In this document: positions 13,490 through 23,065 of the stretch, piece after piece
How the letters are laid out: every line of letters begins with the position of its first letter
How positions within the stretch are numbered: the first letter of the stretch is position 1
NCBI RefSeq assembly: GCF_900116865.1
Contig: NZ_FPCD01000018.1
Location: 1 to 59,130, forward strand
Length of the DNA: 59,130 bases
Source: Butyrivibrio sp. M55
Lineage (GTDB): Bacteria; Bacillota; Clostridia; Lachnospirales; Lachnospiraceae
Direction of reading: 5' to 3'
Made by a program: the position numbers and the translations under genes
The notes under the pieces: generated by a model
Told to the model about the DNA's origin: nothing
The model's database searches: none
Seen by the model: the letters and a program-made list of their open reading frames with translations, nothing else

Positions 13490-15151
13490 ATGGCAGATTT
13501 AGGAACCGACGCAGGACACGCAACTCTCAATCTATCAACGAAAGTCTTGGAGCTTATAGGTAAGCTCATAGATAAAATCTTTGATCTTATCGTAAAAAGT
13601 AAAGAAAGAGGTTTGGTAGCGCTTGAGTATAAGCAGGCAAAAACAAAAGCAGAACAGGACGTTATTTTAAGAAGATTAAGAAGTAAAGCAGGTCTTGTAA
13701 CAAAGGATCAGATGGAAAAGACGGGAAAAGAACGTATGAATGTAGGAGTTCAAATGTCTCCGGAAGATATGAAGCTTTTCTCAGATATAGCAAAACGATA
13801 TGAACTTCCTTTCTATGGATTGGAGGTTCCTGGGACCGATCAAAAAGAGCTAGGTATTTTTTGCGAAGATCTTGAAAGGTTCAACTTGGCTTATAGCAGA
13901 CTTTCTGATGAAAAAATCTTAAATAAGATTCAGCAGGATATTGATAATCTTGAAAGAAAGGGAGTTGAGAATCTTTCAGATGAAGAAAAGGATATGCTGA
14001 GAAATCTTAAAGAAGCAAAGCAAGCAAAGATAGATCAGATAACAAATAACTTCAATGAAGAGATGGACGAGTCAATCATGAAGGATGCCGTTCTTGATGA
14101 TTTTGGAGATCTTAGAAAGATGGATATTCAGGAAGGTCTTGATAGACTCACAGGATATAACTTGTCAAAACCGGATTCTGGAGACTTTGTTTTAGCTTCT
14201 GCAACAAAGCCGGGCGACTATATTAAAGTTCATGGTTTTGATGATTCTTTTGAGAATGAAAAAGGAAAAAAGATCAATTATGTCCGGTCTCAATATGATG
14301 TTTATAAAAACGGGGAGCTTATTAAGAAGTTCGACGACAGAAGATATGTAGGAAGACCAAAAGGATATTGGGAGTCAATCAAAAGTGAAATGAGTAATAT
14401 CCTTGGCAATCCTAAGTTTTTTTATAAATTTAAGACTGAGAGCATATATAAGTCTTGGGAAGAAAATGTAACCAAGCAGAATGATCAAAGAATGAACAAC
14501 AATACAATTGAATCTCTTAAAGATGAGTTACAGAAAAAGGGATTTGGTTATGAAAATGGAAATGCGACATTACTTAATGATGTGACTGCTAAAGATGGAA
14601 CGATTATTCCTAAAGGTCAGGCAATTGATAAAGAGTTTTTAGTAAATGTTCTTGGAAGAAGTAACGAATATACTTCATTCGAACAAAGACAGAATTTAGT
14701 GGAAGCATTTCTTATAAAGCAGTCTATGGATTCGCTTGAAAAGTCAAATGAGCTTGAGGAGAAACTCGGACTTAAGAAAGCGGAGATTGTTGTAGAAGAA
14801 GATCCGGCAAAAGTTACGCAGCTTAAATCGGAATACGATGATCTTGATAAGAAACTTAAAGCTGAAAAAGAGAACATTGATCGCATCAATGATAGAAGAA
14901 CAAGGCTTATCGCATCAAGAGAAGAAAGAAATCTCTCTAATTCCAAGGAAGACCATACTCGTGACGATAGCCGTGAAGAACATATAAATGAAAATGAACA
15001 GACTTTTGCACAGCAGACTCCGGATGATTGGAAGAGTGAAATTGAAAAGAATCGTGTGGATCAGGCTGTTAAAAACAACGATATGGCTGTAAAAGGCCAA
15101 ACAATGGAACATGCTGATATTGCAAAAGATATTTCAGATAAGACTAGATGA
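13490..15151 (+). CDS. PcfB-like (DUF3801) conjugation protein
   Basis: A 553-residue protein. Residues about 10-130 look like the DUF3801/PcfB accessory domain that precedes the coupling protein in Firmicute conjugative elements (TLNLSTKVLELIGKLIDKIF, then MSPEDMKLFSDIAKRYELPF). The remainder is long, helical and highly charged, with a possible coiled coil around 430-500 (EKSNELEEKLGLKKAEIVVE). PcfB proteins help dock substrate on the VirD4 protein. It is the first gene after a regulated promoter. The length is far above a bare DUF3801 protein, so the C-terminal extension is unusual. Confidence 0.7.
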   Translation: MADLGTDAGHATLNLSTKVLELIGKLIDKIFDLIVKSKERGLVALEYKQAKTKAEQDVILRRLRSKAGLVTKDQMEKTGKERMNVGVQMSPEDMKLFSDIAKRYELPFYGLEVPGTDQKELGIFCEDLERFNLAYSRLSDEKILNKIQQDIDNLERKGVENLSDEEKDMLRNLKEAKQAKIDQITNNFNEEMDESIMKDAVLDDFGDLRKMDIQEGLDRLTGYNLSKPDSGDFVLASATKPGDYIKVHGFDDSFENEKGKKINYVRSQYDVYKNGELIKKFDDRRYVGRPKGYWESIKSEMSNILGNPKFFYKFKTESIYKSWEENVTKQNDQRMNNNTIESLKDELQKKGFGYENGNATLLNDVTAKDGTIIPKGQAIDKEFLVNVLGRSNEYTSFEQRQNLVEAFLIKQSMDSLEKSNELEEKLGLKKAEIVVEEDPAKVTQLKSEYDDLDKKLKAEKENIDRINDRRTRLIASREERNLSNSKEDHTRDDSREEHINENEQTFAQQTPDDWKSEIEKNRVDQAVKNNDMAVKGQTMEHADIAKDISDKTR

Positions 15152-15154
15152 TCG

Positions 15155-15169
15155 TCCTCACGGTGAGGA
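15155..15169 (+). repeat. Dispersed palindrome copy 9
   Basis: TCCTCACGGTGAGGA 4 bp after the PcfB-like stop and 17 bp before the next ATG. Confidence 0.9.
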
Positions 15170-15186
15170 CAATATGGAGGCACTAA

Positions 15187-15408
15187 ATGAAAGTTGGATA
15201 TGGATATCGATTAATACAGAATACAGTTTTTGGAAATGATCCTATTGATAATCATATAGGTGCATATGGATTTGAAACTGAAGAAGCTGCTGTAAAGGAT
15301 GCCAAAAGGAGACTTCAGGAAGAGATAAAACAGAGTGCAATCTTCGTTTGGTCAATACAGTGCTATTCCTATACAAGAAATAAAGAGGGGGACATAGATG
15401 AAACCTAA
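15187..15408 (+). CDS. Hypothetical protein, 73 residues
   Basis: Small soluble protein of unknown family (KVGYGYRLIQNTVFGND, then AAVKDAKRRLQEEIKQ). A good ATGGAGG ribosome site precedes the ATG. It overlaps the coupling-protein gene by 11 bp, so it is translated as part of the transfer operon. Confidence 0.68.
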   Translation: MKVGYGYRLIQNTVFGNDPIDNHIGAYGFETEEAAVKDAKRRLQEEIKQSAIFVWSIQCYSYTRNKEGDIDET

Positions 15409-18400
15409 AAAGGAGACCAGTATTCAATATATTCTTTATGCTGTGCTTCTTGTCATTGTTTTATACATTGCTTTTCATCTTGCTTACTGTAAGGCATATG
15501 TTGAAGTGCTTTTATCTACGGGAACTGTTAGTCCCCAAGAAGAGCTCAGTAATATTTTTAAGACTTTGGAACAAAAACTAAAAGAAGAGCCATTTGATTT
15601 TATCTGGACAGATAAATACTCGTTTAACTATCTTATGTATGGTTTTCTTGCTTGGTTCCTTACTGTTGTAGCAATAGAAAATTCCAAGAAGAATTACATT
15701 CATGGAAAAGAATATGGTACTGCAAGATGGGGAAAGCTCTCTGATATAAAAATGCTCTTTTCTGAGAATATCGCGAAAAAAGAGATTAGAGAACTTGGCC
15801 AGAGAAGGAATGTAATCCAAAGATTTTTTCTTAGAAAAAAGATAGTTAAACATTGGACTGATGAAGGAAACAGGATTCAAAAAGTCCTTTTAAAGGATGC
15901 TGAGATTCAAGAATTCAAACTCAGAGACGACGCGTCAAAGGGAGTAGATATTTCGAATTATCCCAAGCCAAAGAGTAAGGATGAGATAAGCGCAGAAGTT
16001 GCAAGTATTGTTGACGCAAACATAAAGAGAGAATGGAAGCCAGTTCTTTATGAAGAAGAATACAAAAAGCGAATAGACGATATTAATTCAAGTCCGTTAT
16101 ATGACAATGATGCTGAAAGGCAAAAACAACGTGATCGAGCAAAGAAAGATTTTGATGAGAAGTGTAAGAGCTTTTATTACGACAAGGATGAAGAGTTAAG
16201 AATAAAAGCAAAATATCACAATATGGATATGCTTCTTACAAAGACTGAAAAGATCTCATTCATTAACCAGCAGTCAATAAATATGAACACTCTTATTGTC
16301 GGTGGTTCCGGTATGGGTAAGACCAGAGGATATGTTATGCCAAACCTTCTTCAGGCACATTCTTCTTATGTCTTTACCGATCCCAAGGGCGAGATATTAG
16401 AAAAAGGCGGTTATTTCCTTGAACATGTACAAGGATATAAAGTCAGAGCTCTTGATCTTGTAGATAAGTCAAAAAGTGCTTGTTTTAATCCTCTAATATA
16501 TCTTCACCCTGAAAGACCGGGATATGAAGAAAGAGTAATAGCTCTTGTAGAAACCATCATGATAAATACAGATGGAGGCGAAAAGAAAGATACACCGGAT
16601 CCATTCTGGCCCAAAGCTGAGAGGATGTTTTTGCAGGCTCTCATTTATGCAATACCTAAAGCCTTTACTCCAAAACATCAAACATTTCAGACATTGTTAG
16701 ATCTTATTGCAATGTTAGAAATTAAAGATTCAAGTAAAGAAGACTTTAATTCTGATCTTGATATCTTCTTTAGAAAATATAAAGAGAAGATGGGAGATGA
16801 GGATTTTGCATATAAAACGTATTCAGAGTTTAGAACAAAAGCTCCGGATAAGACCGGAAATTCAGTACTTATGTCTATTCTTGCAAGAATGCAGCCATTT
16901 AGAGGCTCAGAGATAGAGAGAATTTTTAGTACGGATGATATGCAGCTTGACCGGATAGGTGAAGAAAAGACAGCGATTTTTATCATTGTTCCACCTACGG
17001 ACAAAACATTTTCGTTTGTGTCAGGAATGCTCTTTACTACTTTGTTCCAAGAGATACAGTATTGTGCTTCGGTTGTGCATAGACATGAAGGCCAAAGACT
17101 TCCTGTTCCTGTCAGACTTATTTTTGATGAGTTTGCCAATACCTGTGTTGTTCCAAACTTTGTTCAGCTTCTTGCATATGCACGAAGCTTTGGCGTAGGC
17201 ATGACAATCATCTTACAGTCTCTTGAGCAGATTAAAAAGATATATGAGAAAGAATGGGGAGTCATCATAGATAACTGTAGTTCTATGTTATATCTTGGCG
17301 GTATTAAGCATATAGATACATTGAACTACTTTAGGGATCTTCTTGGAAAAGGTACTTTTGACAAAAAGACCACCGGAAGGACAAGAGGGCGTCAAGGTAG
17401 TAGTTCTACAAATGAAGATGTAGTTGGAAGAGGACTATTTGAGTCTGATGAACTATATGCGGAAATGAAGATTGATGAATGCATCTTATTTGTAAATGGT
17501 AGAAGACCTTTTTATTCCAAAAAGTACAAATATGAGGAACATCCAAATTATAGATTTACTTCTGATGGTAATTCAAATTACTCATATGAACATAATGCTA
17601 TAAAACATGATCGTCCTCACGGTGAGGACAATAAAAATGAGAGTAAAACAGAAAAATCAAAACAGGATGCTATAAATGAAAACACTATTACAGAAATAGA
17701 GATAAAAGATCCTGGATATGATCTGAATCAGGAAGATGCAGTTAGGAGACTAACTGATAATCTAAATAAATATGATGTGATTTCAGATGATGAACTTGTT
17801 GTAGAAGATGGAGAAACTTCTGAAAAAGATCTAAATGATGCTTATGCAGAGCTGTTCTTAAAAGATGATACAGATGAAAGCAATATTACAGAAATACAGA
17901 AAAAAGATGATGGATATAGTCTGGATCAGGAAGCAGCGGCAAGGAGACTTGCAGAAAATTTTAATAAGTATGATGTGATTTCAGATGATGAGCTCATGGT
18001 TGAAGATGGAGAAACTTCTGAAGAAGATCTGAACGATGCTTATGCAGAGCTTTTCCTAAAGGATGAAAAAGAAGATTTTCTTAAAGTGACTCCTATAGAT
18101 AAATTACAGGAAAAAGAAGTTACTGCATCAAAAAGAGAGATAGACATTATAAAGTCGTTAAGCTTTATGGTCCATAACATAAAAGATTTAGATTTTATTC
18201 CGGATGATGAACTTGTTGTTGAAGATGGTGAAACATCAGAATCGGATATTAATGAAGCGTATGCGAGACTGCTTGATGAAACATCGGAAGAAGATTTTGT
18301 TATGGATGATGAGGAAGACAGTCTTGAGCAGCTTCTAAAAGATCTGGAAGAAGAACTTGATCTTAAATCTATCGATGCCATAACAGAAAATGATGAAGAT

Positions 18401-18409
18401 GATATATAA
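15398..18409 (+). CDS. virD4: VirD4/TraG-family type IV coupling protein with acidic repeat tail
   Basis: A 1003-residue ATPase that links the relaxosome to the type IV channel. Two N-terminal membrane segments (about 10-32 and 76-92) precede Walker A VGGSGMGKTR (about 300-310) and Walker B RLIFDEFAN (about 572-580). The conserved core ends near residue 735. A very acidic tail then carries three repeats built on DELVVEDGETSE followed by DLNDAYAELFL-type sequence. A palindrome copy sits in frame at the core/tail junction, encoding RPHGED. The tail may bind the PcfB-like protein or relaxase; that is inference. Confidence 0.92.
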   Translation: MKPKKETSIQYILYAVLLVIVLYIAFHLAYCKAYVEVLLSTGTVSPQEELSNIFKTLEQKLKEEPFDFIWTDKYSFNYLMYGFLAWFLTVVAIENSKKNYIHGKEYGTARWGKLSDIKMLFSENIAKKEIRELGQRRNVIQRFFLRKKIVKHWTDEGNRIQKVLLKDAEIQEFKLRDDASKGVDISNYPKPKSKDEISAEVASIVDANIKREWKPVLYEEEYKKRIDDINSSPLYDNDAERQKQRDRAKKDFDEKCKSFYYDKDEELRIKAKYHNMDMLLTKTEKISFINQQSINMNTLIVGGSGMGKTRGYVMPNLLQAHSSYVFTDPKGEILEKGGYFLEHVQGYKVRALDLVDKSKSACFNPLIYLHPERPGYEERVIALVETIMINTDGGEKKDTPDPFWPKAERMFLQALIYAIPKAFTPKHQTFQTLLDLIAMLEIKDSSKEDFNSDLDIFFRKYKEKMGDEDFAYKTYSEFRTKAPDKTGNSVLMSILARMQPFRGSEIERIFSTDDMQLDRIGEEKTAIFIIVPPTDKTFSFVSGMLFTTLFQEIQYCASVVHRHEGQRLPVPVRLIFDEFANTCVVPNFVQLLAYARSFGVGMTIILQSLEQIKKIYEKEWGVIIDNCSSMLYLGGIKHIDTLNYFRDLLGKGTFDKKTTGRTRGRQGSSSTNEDVVGRGLFESDELYAEMKIDECILFVNGRRPFYSKKYKYEEHPNYRFTSDGNSNYSYEHNAIKHDRPHGEDNKNESKTEKSKQDAINENTITEIEIKDPGYDLNQEDAVRRLTDNLNKYDVISDDELVVEDGETSEKDLNDAYAELFLKDDTDESNITEIQKKDDGYSLDQEAAARRLAENFNKYDVISDDELMVEDGETSEEDLNDAYAELFLKDEKEDFLKVTPIDKLQEKEVTASKREIDIIKSLSFMVHNIKDLDFIPDDELVVEDGETSESDINEAYARLLDETSEEDFVMDDEEDSLEQLLKDLEEELDLKSIDAITENDEDDI
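17614..17628 (+). repeat. Dispersed palindrome copy 10, inside virD4
   Basis: TCCTCACGGTGAGGA within codons for RPHGED, at the boundary between the ATPase core and the repeat tail. Confidence 0.9.
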
Positions 18410-18508
18410 GAGTTTTTCTTTTTTACTGCTATTAGACGCTTTTAGGCGTTTGATATAGATACATATTTTTAAAATTAAAGTTCTTTGATGAAAAAGGAGA
18501 GAAAAAAC

Positions 18509-18826
18509 ATGAAAAGAGTATCAGTTAAGGAAAGAGTTGGAGAGTTTTTAAATCGTAATGCAGCTAGAATCGCTATATGTGTATTTGGCACATTTATGAT
18601 TGCAGGGCAGGTATTTGCTGCTGATGCGCTTTGGACTACAATTGCAGGCCTTATTCAGACTTGGACAACAAGACTTGGAGGTGTAGTAATGTTCGTTGGT
18701 GGTATTATGTTTGGTCTTGGTTGGAAGAATGACGATGCAGATGGAAAGAGCCGCGGTATTAGTACTATGATTGCGGGTGGAATTGTTATAGCAGTCGCTG
18801 CACTTACTTCTCAGTTCTTTGCATAA
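18509..18826 (+). CDS. VirB2/Maff2-like pilin or small transfer membrane protein
   Basis: A 105-residue protein with a signal-like first helix (about 22-40, AICVFGTFMIAGQVFAAD, possible cleavage after VFA). Two more hydrophobic segments follow, separated by a short KNDDADGKSRG loop. This is the size and pattern of the VirB2-type/Maff2 proteins encoded just before VirB6 in Firmicute conjugation clusters. The ATG at 18509 follows AAGGAGAG; an upstream ATG at 18485 lacks such a site. Confidence 0.75.
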   Translation: MKRVSVKERVGEFLNRNAARIAICVFGTFMIAGQVFAADALWTTIAGLIQTWTTRLGGVVMFVGGIMFGLGWKNDDADGKSRGISTMIAGGIVIAVAALTSQFFA

Positions 18827-18858
18827 AAGCGTTTTTTCAGAAAGATAAGAGGTAATAA

Positions 18859-19725
18859 ATGGAAATTGCAAAAGATTGGTTAAAAAGCCTTCTTTCTGAT
18901 GCATTTACAAGTTTTGACACTTTAGTTCAAAATGCCATTGATGTTTTAACAGGTGGTGGAGAGTTCTTTAAGGAATTTATTGTATGGCATAGAGTTATAA
19001 GTATGTCTCAAGCATTGAAGCCATTTTGCTATATAGTGATTGGTATCTGTTTGCTTATTGAGCTTTCTCAGGTTGCATCAAAAGTAGACATCATAAAGTG
19101 GGAGCATGGACTAAAGATTGCTATAAAAATGGCACTTTCAAAAGTAATGATTGATATAGCACCCACTTTTTTGAGAGCGTGTTATAACCAAGCTTCTTTA
19201 TGGATTAATAAAATTGGTAATTCGGGAGGCTCTTCTATTGGAGAAGATTTAGTAACGCCTATGATAACAGAGGTTGATCGAGTACACGATTTCTTTCAAC
19301 CGTGGATTCTGCTTGTAGTTGTACTTATTCCGCTAATTGCCATAAAGGTTTGCGGTCTTCTAATTGAAGTTATAGCTTTTGGAAGAATGTTTGAGCTTTA
19401 TTGTTTGCTATGTATTTCGCCTTTACCTTGTGCTTTTTTTCCATTAGGCGATGGGTCAGGTGGGGGCTATAGCAGAATCACTAGAAAGTTTTTCTTAAAC
19501 TTTATAGGTGTATGTTTACATGGCGTAATGATTATTATCAGCATAAAGATATTTGGCTTAATTATGACTGGAGCTGTTGAAGCTATGTCGGCAAATGTTG
19601 GAGGAGCTGATCCGGCAACAAATGTGTCTAACTTATGTTATTCCATGCTTTTAGGTGGAATTGTTCTCGTTATGGCATGTGCAAAGAGCGGACAATGGGC
19701 TAAGTCAGTTTTAGACGCAGGCTGA
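18859..19725 (+). CDS. VirB6/TrbL-like polytopic transfer protein
   Basis: A 288-residue membrane protein with about five or six hydrophobic segments (near 50-72, 85-105, 145-185, 205-235 and 255-275). It lies between the pilin-like gene and VirB4, the usual site of the VirB6-type channel component in Gram-positive conjugative elements. The sequence KPFCYIVIGICLLIELSQVA is like members of that group. AGAGG precedes the ATG. It should form part of the inner-membrane pore. Confidence 0.8.
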   Translation: MEIAKDWLKSLLSDAFTSFDTLVQNAIDVLTGGGEFFKEFIVWHRVISMSQALKPFCYIVIGICLLIELSQVASKVDIIKWEHGLKIAIKMALSKVMIDIAPTFLRACYNQASLWINKIGNSGGSSIGEDLVTPMITEVDRVHDFFQPWILLVVVLIPLIAIKVCGLLIEVIAFGRMFELYCLLCISPLPCAFFPLGDGSGGGYSRITRKFFLNFIGVCLHGVMIIISIKIFGLIMTGAVEAMSANVGGADPATNVSNLCYSMLLGGIVLVMACAKSGQWAKSVLDAG

Positions 19726-19748
19726 TCTAGGGGAAGGAGGATATTTAT

Positions 19749-22700
19749 ATGATTGCAGTAAGAATTCCCGAAGAAATAAGAAAATATAAAGAAAAGCTTG
19801 CATTTGGACTTACAGCTAGGCAGCTCATATGTACGATTTTAACATGCGCTATATGTGTTCCTTTGTACTGGAAAGGAAAAGATGTAATTCCTGAAGATAT
19901 ACTTGGCTGGGCAATTATGTTTATTGCACTTCCATTATTGTCTGTTGGATTTATAAGGTTCAATGGCGTTCCTATGGAAAGAATGGCAAAGATATTCTTC
20001 TTAACACAGGTTCTTTATCCTATTAAGAGGAAATATAAGTCTGAAAATGCTTTTCGTACATGGCAGGATATGGCAGATGCTGAGGATAGACCTAAATCAA
20101 GCAGAGACAGAAAGAAGTTCAAGAAATACAAAGAGGAGTTAGCGTTGGAAAAAACATTTTTACTTGCGGAAGCGGAAGCAAATGGAGAGGCTACTTATAC
20201 AAGTGATGTTGACAAAGAAGCTGCTCCATATGATGTAGATAAAGAAAAAATCCTCACGGTGAGGAATCCTTTAAATAACAAAAATAATAAAAAGAATAAA
20301 GACGAAAATAATAAAAAGAAAACAGAAACAAAACTTGCAAAAAAAGCAAAGGCTATTGAGCAGAAACAGATTGATAATCCTGAGTATGTACCTAACAAGA
20401 GGGAATTTGAAATCCTAAAAAAATATAAGTCTGAACAGCTTAAGCTTCGTAAACAGGAAATAGAAAGAGGTAAAAAGCAACTTAGAAAAAAGAACAGTGT
20501 ACTCAAGAAGCGTAGACATGCCACAACAATTATTCCTAAGACTGTGCAACAATCTATTCCTTTTATAGCTGATTATGATGAAGGACTATTTGAGGTAGAG
20601 CCTAATAAGTTTAGCAAGATGTATGCTATCAAGGATATTAACTATAAGACAGCTCAGCAAGATGAGCAGGTTGATATTTTTGTAAAACTTGGAGAGTTCT
20701 TTAATCATTTTTCTGATGAGATGAAATTCCAAATCTGTATTGATAACAGGACAATGTCTAAGAAAGAACAACAGAGAAGAGTTTTTAAGCAGATGAAGAA
20801 TGATGGTAATGACCGTCACAGAGTTGAGTATAACAAGGTTATTGCCAGAGCCATGAGCATTGGTAAGAACGATATGAATCTACAGAAATATATAACGGTT
20901 ACTATTGATGCAGATTCACCTATTGAGGCATTGCTCAGATTTCATAAGATTGATGCGGAAGTTGTTCAAAATCTTAAGAAGATAGGATCGGATGGAAGAG
21001 TTCTTTCGACAACAGAAAGGCTTTCATTCTTCCATGACAAGTTCAGAAGAGGAAGAGAAGGCGAGTTCCATATTGATTATGATTATATCAAGAAGCAGGG
21101 CATCTCTTCTAAAGATTATATTGCTCCTGAATACATGGAGTTTAGGACAAAGCATATTCAGGTTGAAGATGAGTATTACAGAGTTCTCTATCTTAATAAT
21201 CTTCCAAAATCTTTGCAGGATGAATTCTTTGCGCTTTTAGTAGATCAGGATTTTCCTATTACTACAACGTTGTCGATTCAGCCTGTAGCACAGGATAAAG
21301 GACTTAGAATCGTCAAGAAGCAGCTTACAGGTATTGAAGCAAATAAGATTGATGCAGAAAAGAGAGCGATTAAATCCGGTTATTCTCCGGAAACAATTCC
21401 TCATTCTATCAAGGATGCTCATGTACAGGCGGAAGAATTATATGATGACATGCTTAATAAAAATCAGAAGATGTTCTTCGTTACTATAACATGTCTGGTA
21501 CATGGTAAATCTTTAGAAGAGCTTGATGATAACTGTAATCATGTAATGAGTATAGCAAGACAGTATACATGTCAGCTACAGTGCCTTACTATCCAGCAGG
21601 AAGAAGCATGGAGAGTAACACTTCCTTTTGGTTATCATCCACATGATATGTGTGTTGATAGAGCTCTTACAACTGAGGCTTCTTCAATATTCATGCCATT
21701 TAGAAACCAGGAGCTCTTCCATAGCGGTGGATTCTATTACGGAAGAAACAGTATTTCTCAAAACCTTGTTATTGTAAATAGAACAGAGATGAAGACTCCT
21801 TCAGGATTTATTCTTGGATCTTCCGGTTCTGGTAAATCATTTGCAGTTAAGAGAGAAATGCTTAATGTATTTCTTGATGATGATAAGACCGGAATACTTG
21901 TAATAGACCCTGAGAATGAATATTCAGCAATATGTAAGTGTTTTGGTGGAACAGTAATAAAGATATCAGCTGATTCAGATTTCTATATCAATCCTATGGA
22001 TATGAATGAAAACTATGGACTTGATGAAGATGATGATGTCGAGCTTACACCGCTTAGTACAAAGAAAGAGAAGGCACTTAAGAAGAAGTCAGATTACATC
22101 TTATCTATTATTGAGAGAATGATTTCAATGGGCGGATCAGATTCAGCTTCAATGATCACCCCTTCTCAGAAGACTATCGTTGATAGATGTGTAAGAAAAG
22201 CATATGCGGAATATCTTGATCATGATTTTGATCCGGAGTATCTTCCTACACTTTTAACTCTTCAGGACGCACTTGATGAGGAAGGTGAACTTAGCGTAGA
22301 TGCACATTATGTTGCTGAAGGTGTTGAGTACTTTACAAGAGGATCAATGGATGTGTTCTCCCATAAGACCAACGTTGATGTAAACAACAGATTTGTTGTA
22401 TTTAATGTAAGAGATCTTGGAGAACAGCTTAGGCAGATTGCGCTTATCATTGTATTTGACTTTATATGGAACAGAATGGTTGAAAATAAGAACAAGGGCA
22501 TAAGAACCTATTGTTACTGTGATGAGATTCACGTTATGTTCAGAAGCTATTATTCAGCAGATTATTTAAAGCAGCTTTATAAGAGAGGACGTAAGTATGG
22601 TCTTGTTATAACCGGAATTACTCAGGATATTGAGGACCTTTTACAATCGGAACAGGCAAGAGGAATGTTATCAAACTCAGACTTTATTATGATGCTTAAC

Positions 22701-23018
22701 CAAAAGTCAGAGAACTTAAGAGTTCTTGCAGGTATGCTTAATATTTCAGAGTCACAGATGGGATATGTTACTAACGCTGATTCAGGTAACGGTTTGTTAT
22801 TTGCAGAGTCAACACTTGTTCCATTTGAAGACAAGTTCCCTGAAGACAGTTACCTCTATAAACTTCTTTCAACAAAGTTTGGTGAAGGTGAAGAATCTGA
22901 TAGAGAGATGGCTGAATATGTTGAAAAGCTTATTTCAGAGAGCAACTTTACAGAGCAAAAAACTGATAAAGAGATTGAAAAAGAGCTTAAAGACAAATAT
23001 GGAATACAGGCATCCTAA
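19749..23018 (+). CDS. virB4: PrgI-VirB4 fusion conjugation ATPase
   Basis: A 1089-residue protein. Residues 1-105 match the small PrgI membrane protein pattern (RIPEEIRKYKEKLAFGLTAR with two hydrophobic segments). PrgI is normally a separate gene upstream of virB4. A lysine-rich linker (about 110-260) contains a palindrome copy. The VirB4/TraE ATPase follows, with Walker A LGSSGSGKSF (about 688) and Walker B YCYCDEIHV (about 920). VirB4 powers channel assembly and substrate transfer. The frame is uninterrupted, so the fusion looks real. AAGGAGG precedes the ATG. Confidence 0.92.
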   Translation: MIAVRIPEEIRKYKEKLAFGLTARQLICTILTCAICVPLYWKGKDVIPEDILGWAIMFIALPLLSVGFIRFNGVPMERMAKIFFLTQVLYPIKRKYKSENAFRTWQDMADAEDRPKSSRDRKKFKKYKEELALEKTFLLAEAEANGEATYTSDVDKEAAPYDVDKEKILTVRNPLNNKNNKKNKDENNKKKTETKLAKKAKAIEQKQIDNPEYVPNKREFEILKKYKSEQLKLRKQEIERGKKQLRKKNSVLKKRRHATTIIPKTVQQSIPFIADYDEGLFEVEPNKFSKMYAIKDINYKTAQQDEQVDIFVKLGEFFNHFSDEMKFQICIDNRTMSKKEQQRRVFKQMKNDGNDRHRVEYNKVIARAMSIGKNDMNLQKYITVTIDADSPIEALLRFHKIDAEVVQNLKKIGSDGRVLSTTERLSFFHDKFRRGREGEFHIDYDYIKKQGISSKDYIAPEYMEFRTKHIQVEDEYYRVLYLNNLPKSLQDEFFALLVDQDFPITTTLSIQPVAQDKGLRIVKKQLTGIEANKIDAEKRAIKSGYSPETIPHSIKDAHVQAEELYDDMLNKNQKMFFVTITCLVHGKSLEELDDNCNHVMSIARQYTCQLQCLTIQQEEAWRVTLPFGYHPHDMCVDRALTTEASSIFMPFRNQELFHSGGFYYGRNSISQNLVIVNRTEMKTPSGFILGSSGSGKSFAVKREMLNVFLDDDKTGILVIDPENEYSAICKCFGGTVIKISADSDFYINPMDMNENYGLDEDDDVELTPLSTKKEKALKKKSDYILSIIERMISMGGSDSASMITPSQKTIVDRCVRKAYAEYLDHDFDPEYLPTLLTLQDALDEEGELSVDAHYVAEGVEYFTRGSMDVFSHKTNVDVNNRFVVFNVRDLGEQLRQIALIIVFDFIWNRMVENKNKGIRTYCYCDEIHVMFRSYYSADYLKQLYKRGRKYGLVITGITQDIEDLLQSEQARGMLSNSDFIMMLNQKSENLRVLAGMLNISESQMGYVTNADSGNGLLFAESTLVPFEDKFPEDSYLYKLLSTKFGEGEESDREMAEYVEKLISESNFTEQKTDKEIEKELKDKYGIQAS
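20251..20265 (+). repeat. Dispersed palindrome copy 11, inside virB4
   Basis: TCCTCACGGTGAGGA in the linker, encoding ILTVRN, a different reading frame from the virD4 copy. Confidence 0.9.
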
Positions 23019-23029
23019 GTTTTTCAACG

Positions 23030-23044
23030 TCCTCACGGTGAGGA
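23030..23044 (+). repeat. Dispersed palindrome copy 12
   Basis: TCCTCACGGTGAGGA between virB4 and the CHAP gene, 21 bp before the TTG start. Confidence 0.9.
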
Positions 23045-23065
23045 CTTTTATGTAAGGAGTTAGAA

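Noticed and set aside
16687..17139. 150-residue minus-strand ORF
   Set aside because: Fully antisense to the conserved VirD4 ATPase core; a shadow of the real frame.
18040..18381. Serine-rich minus-strand ORF
   Set aside because: It is the antisense reading of the acidic repeat tail of VirD4, which explains its serine richness.
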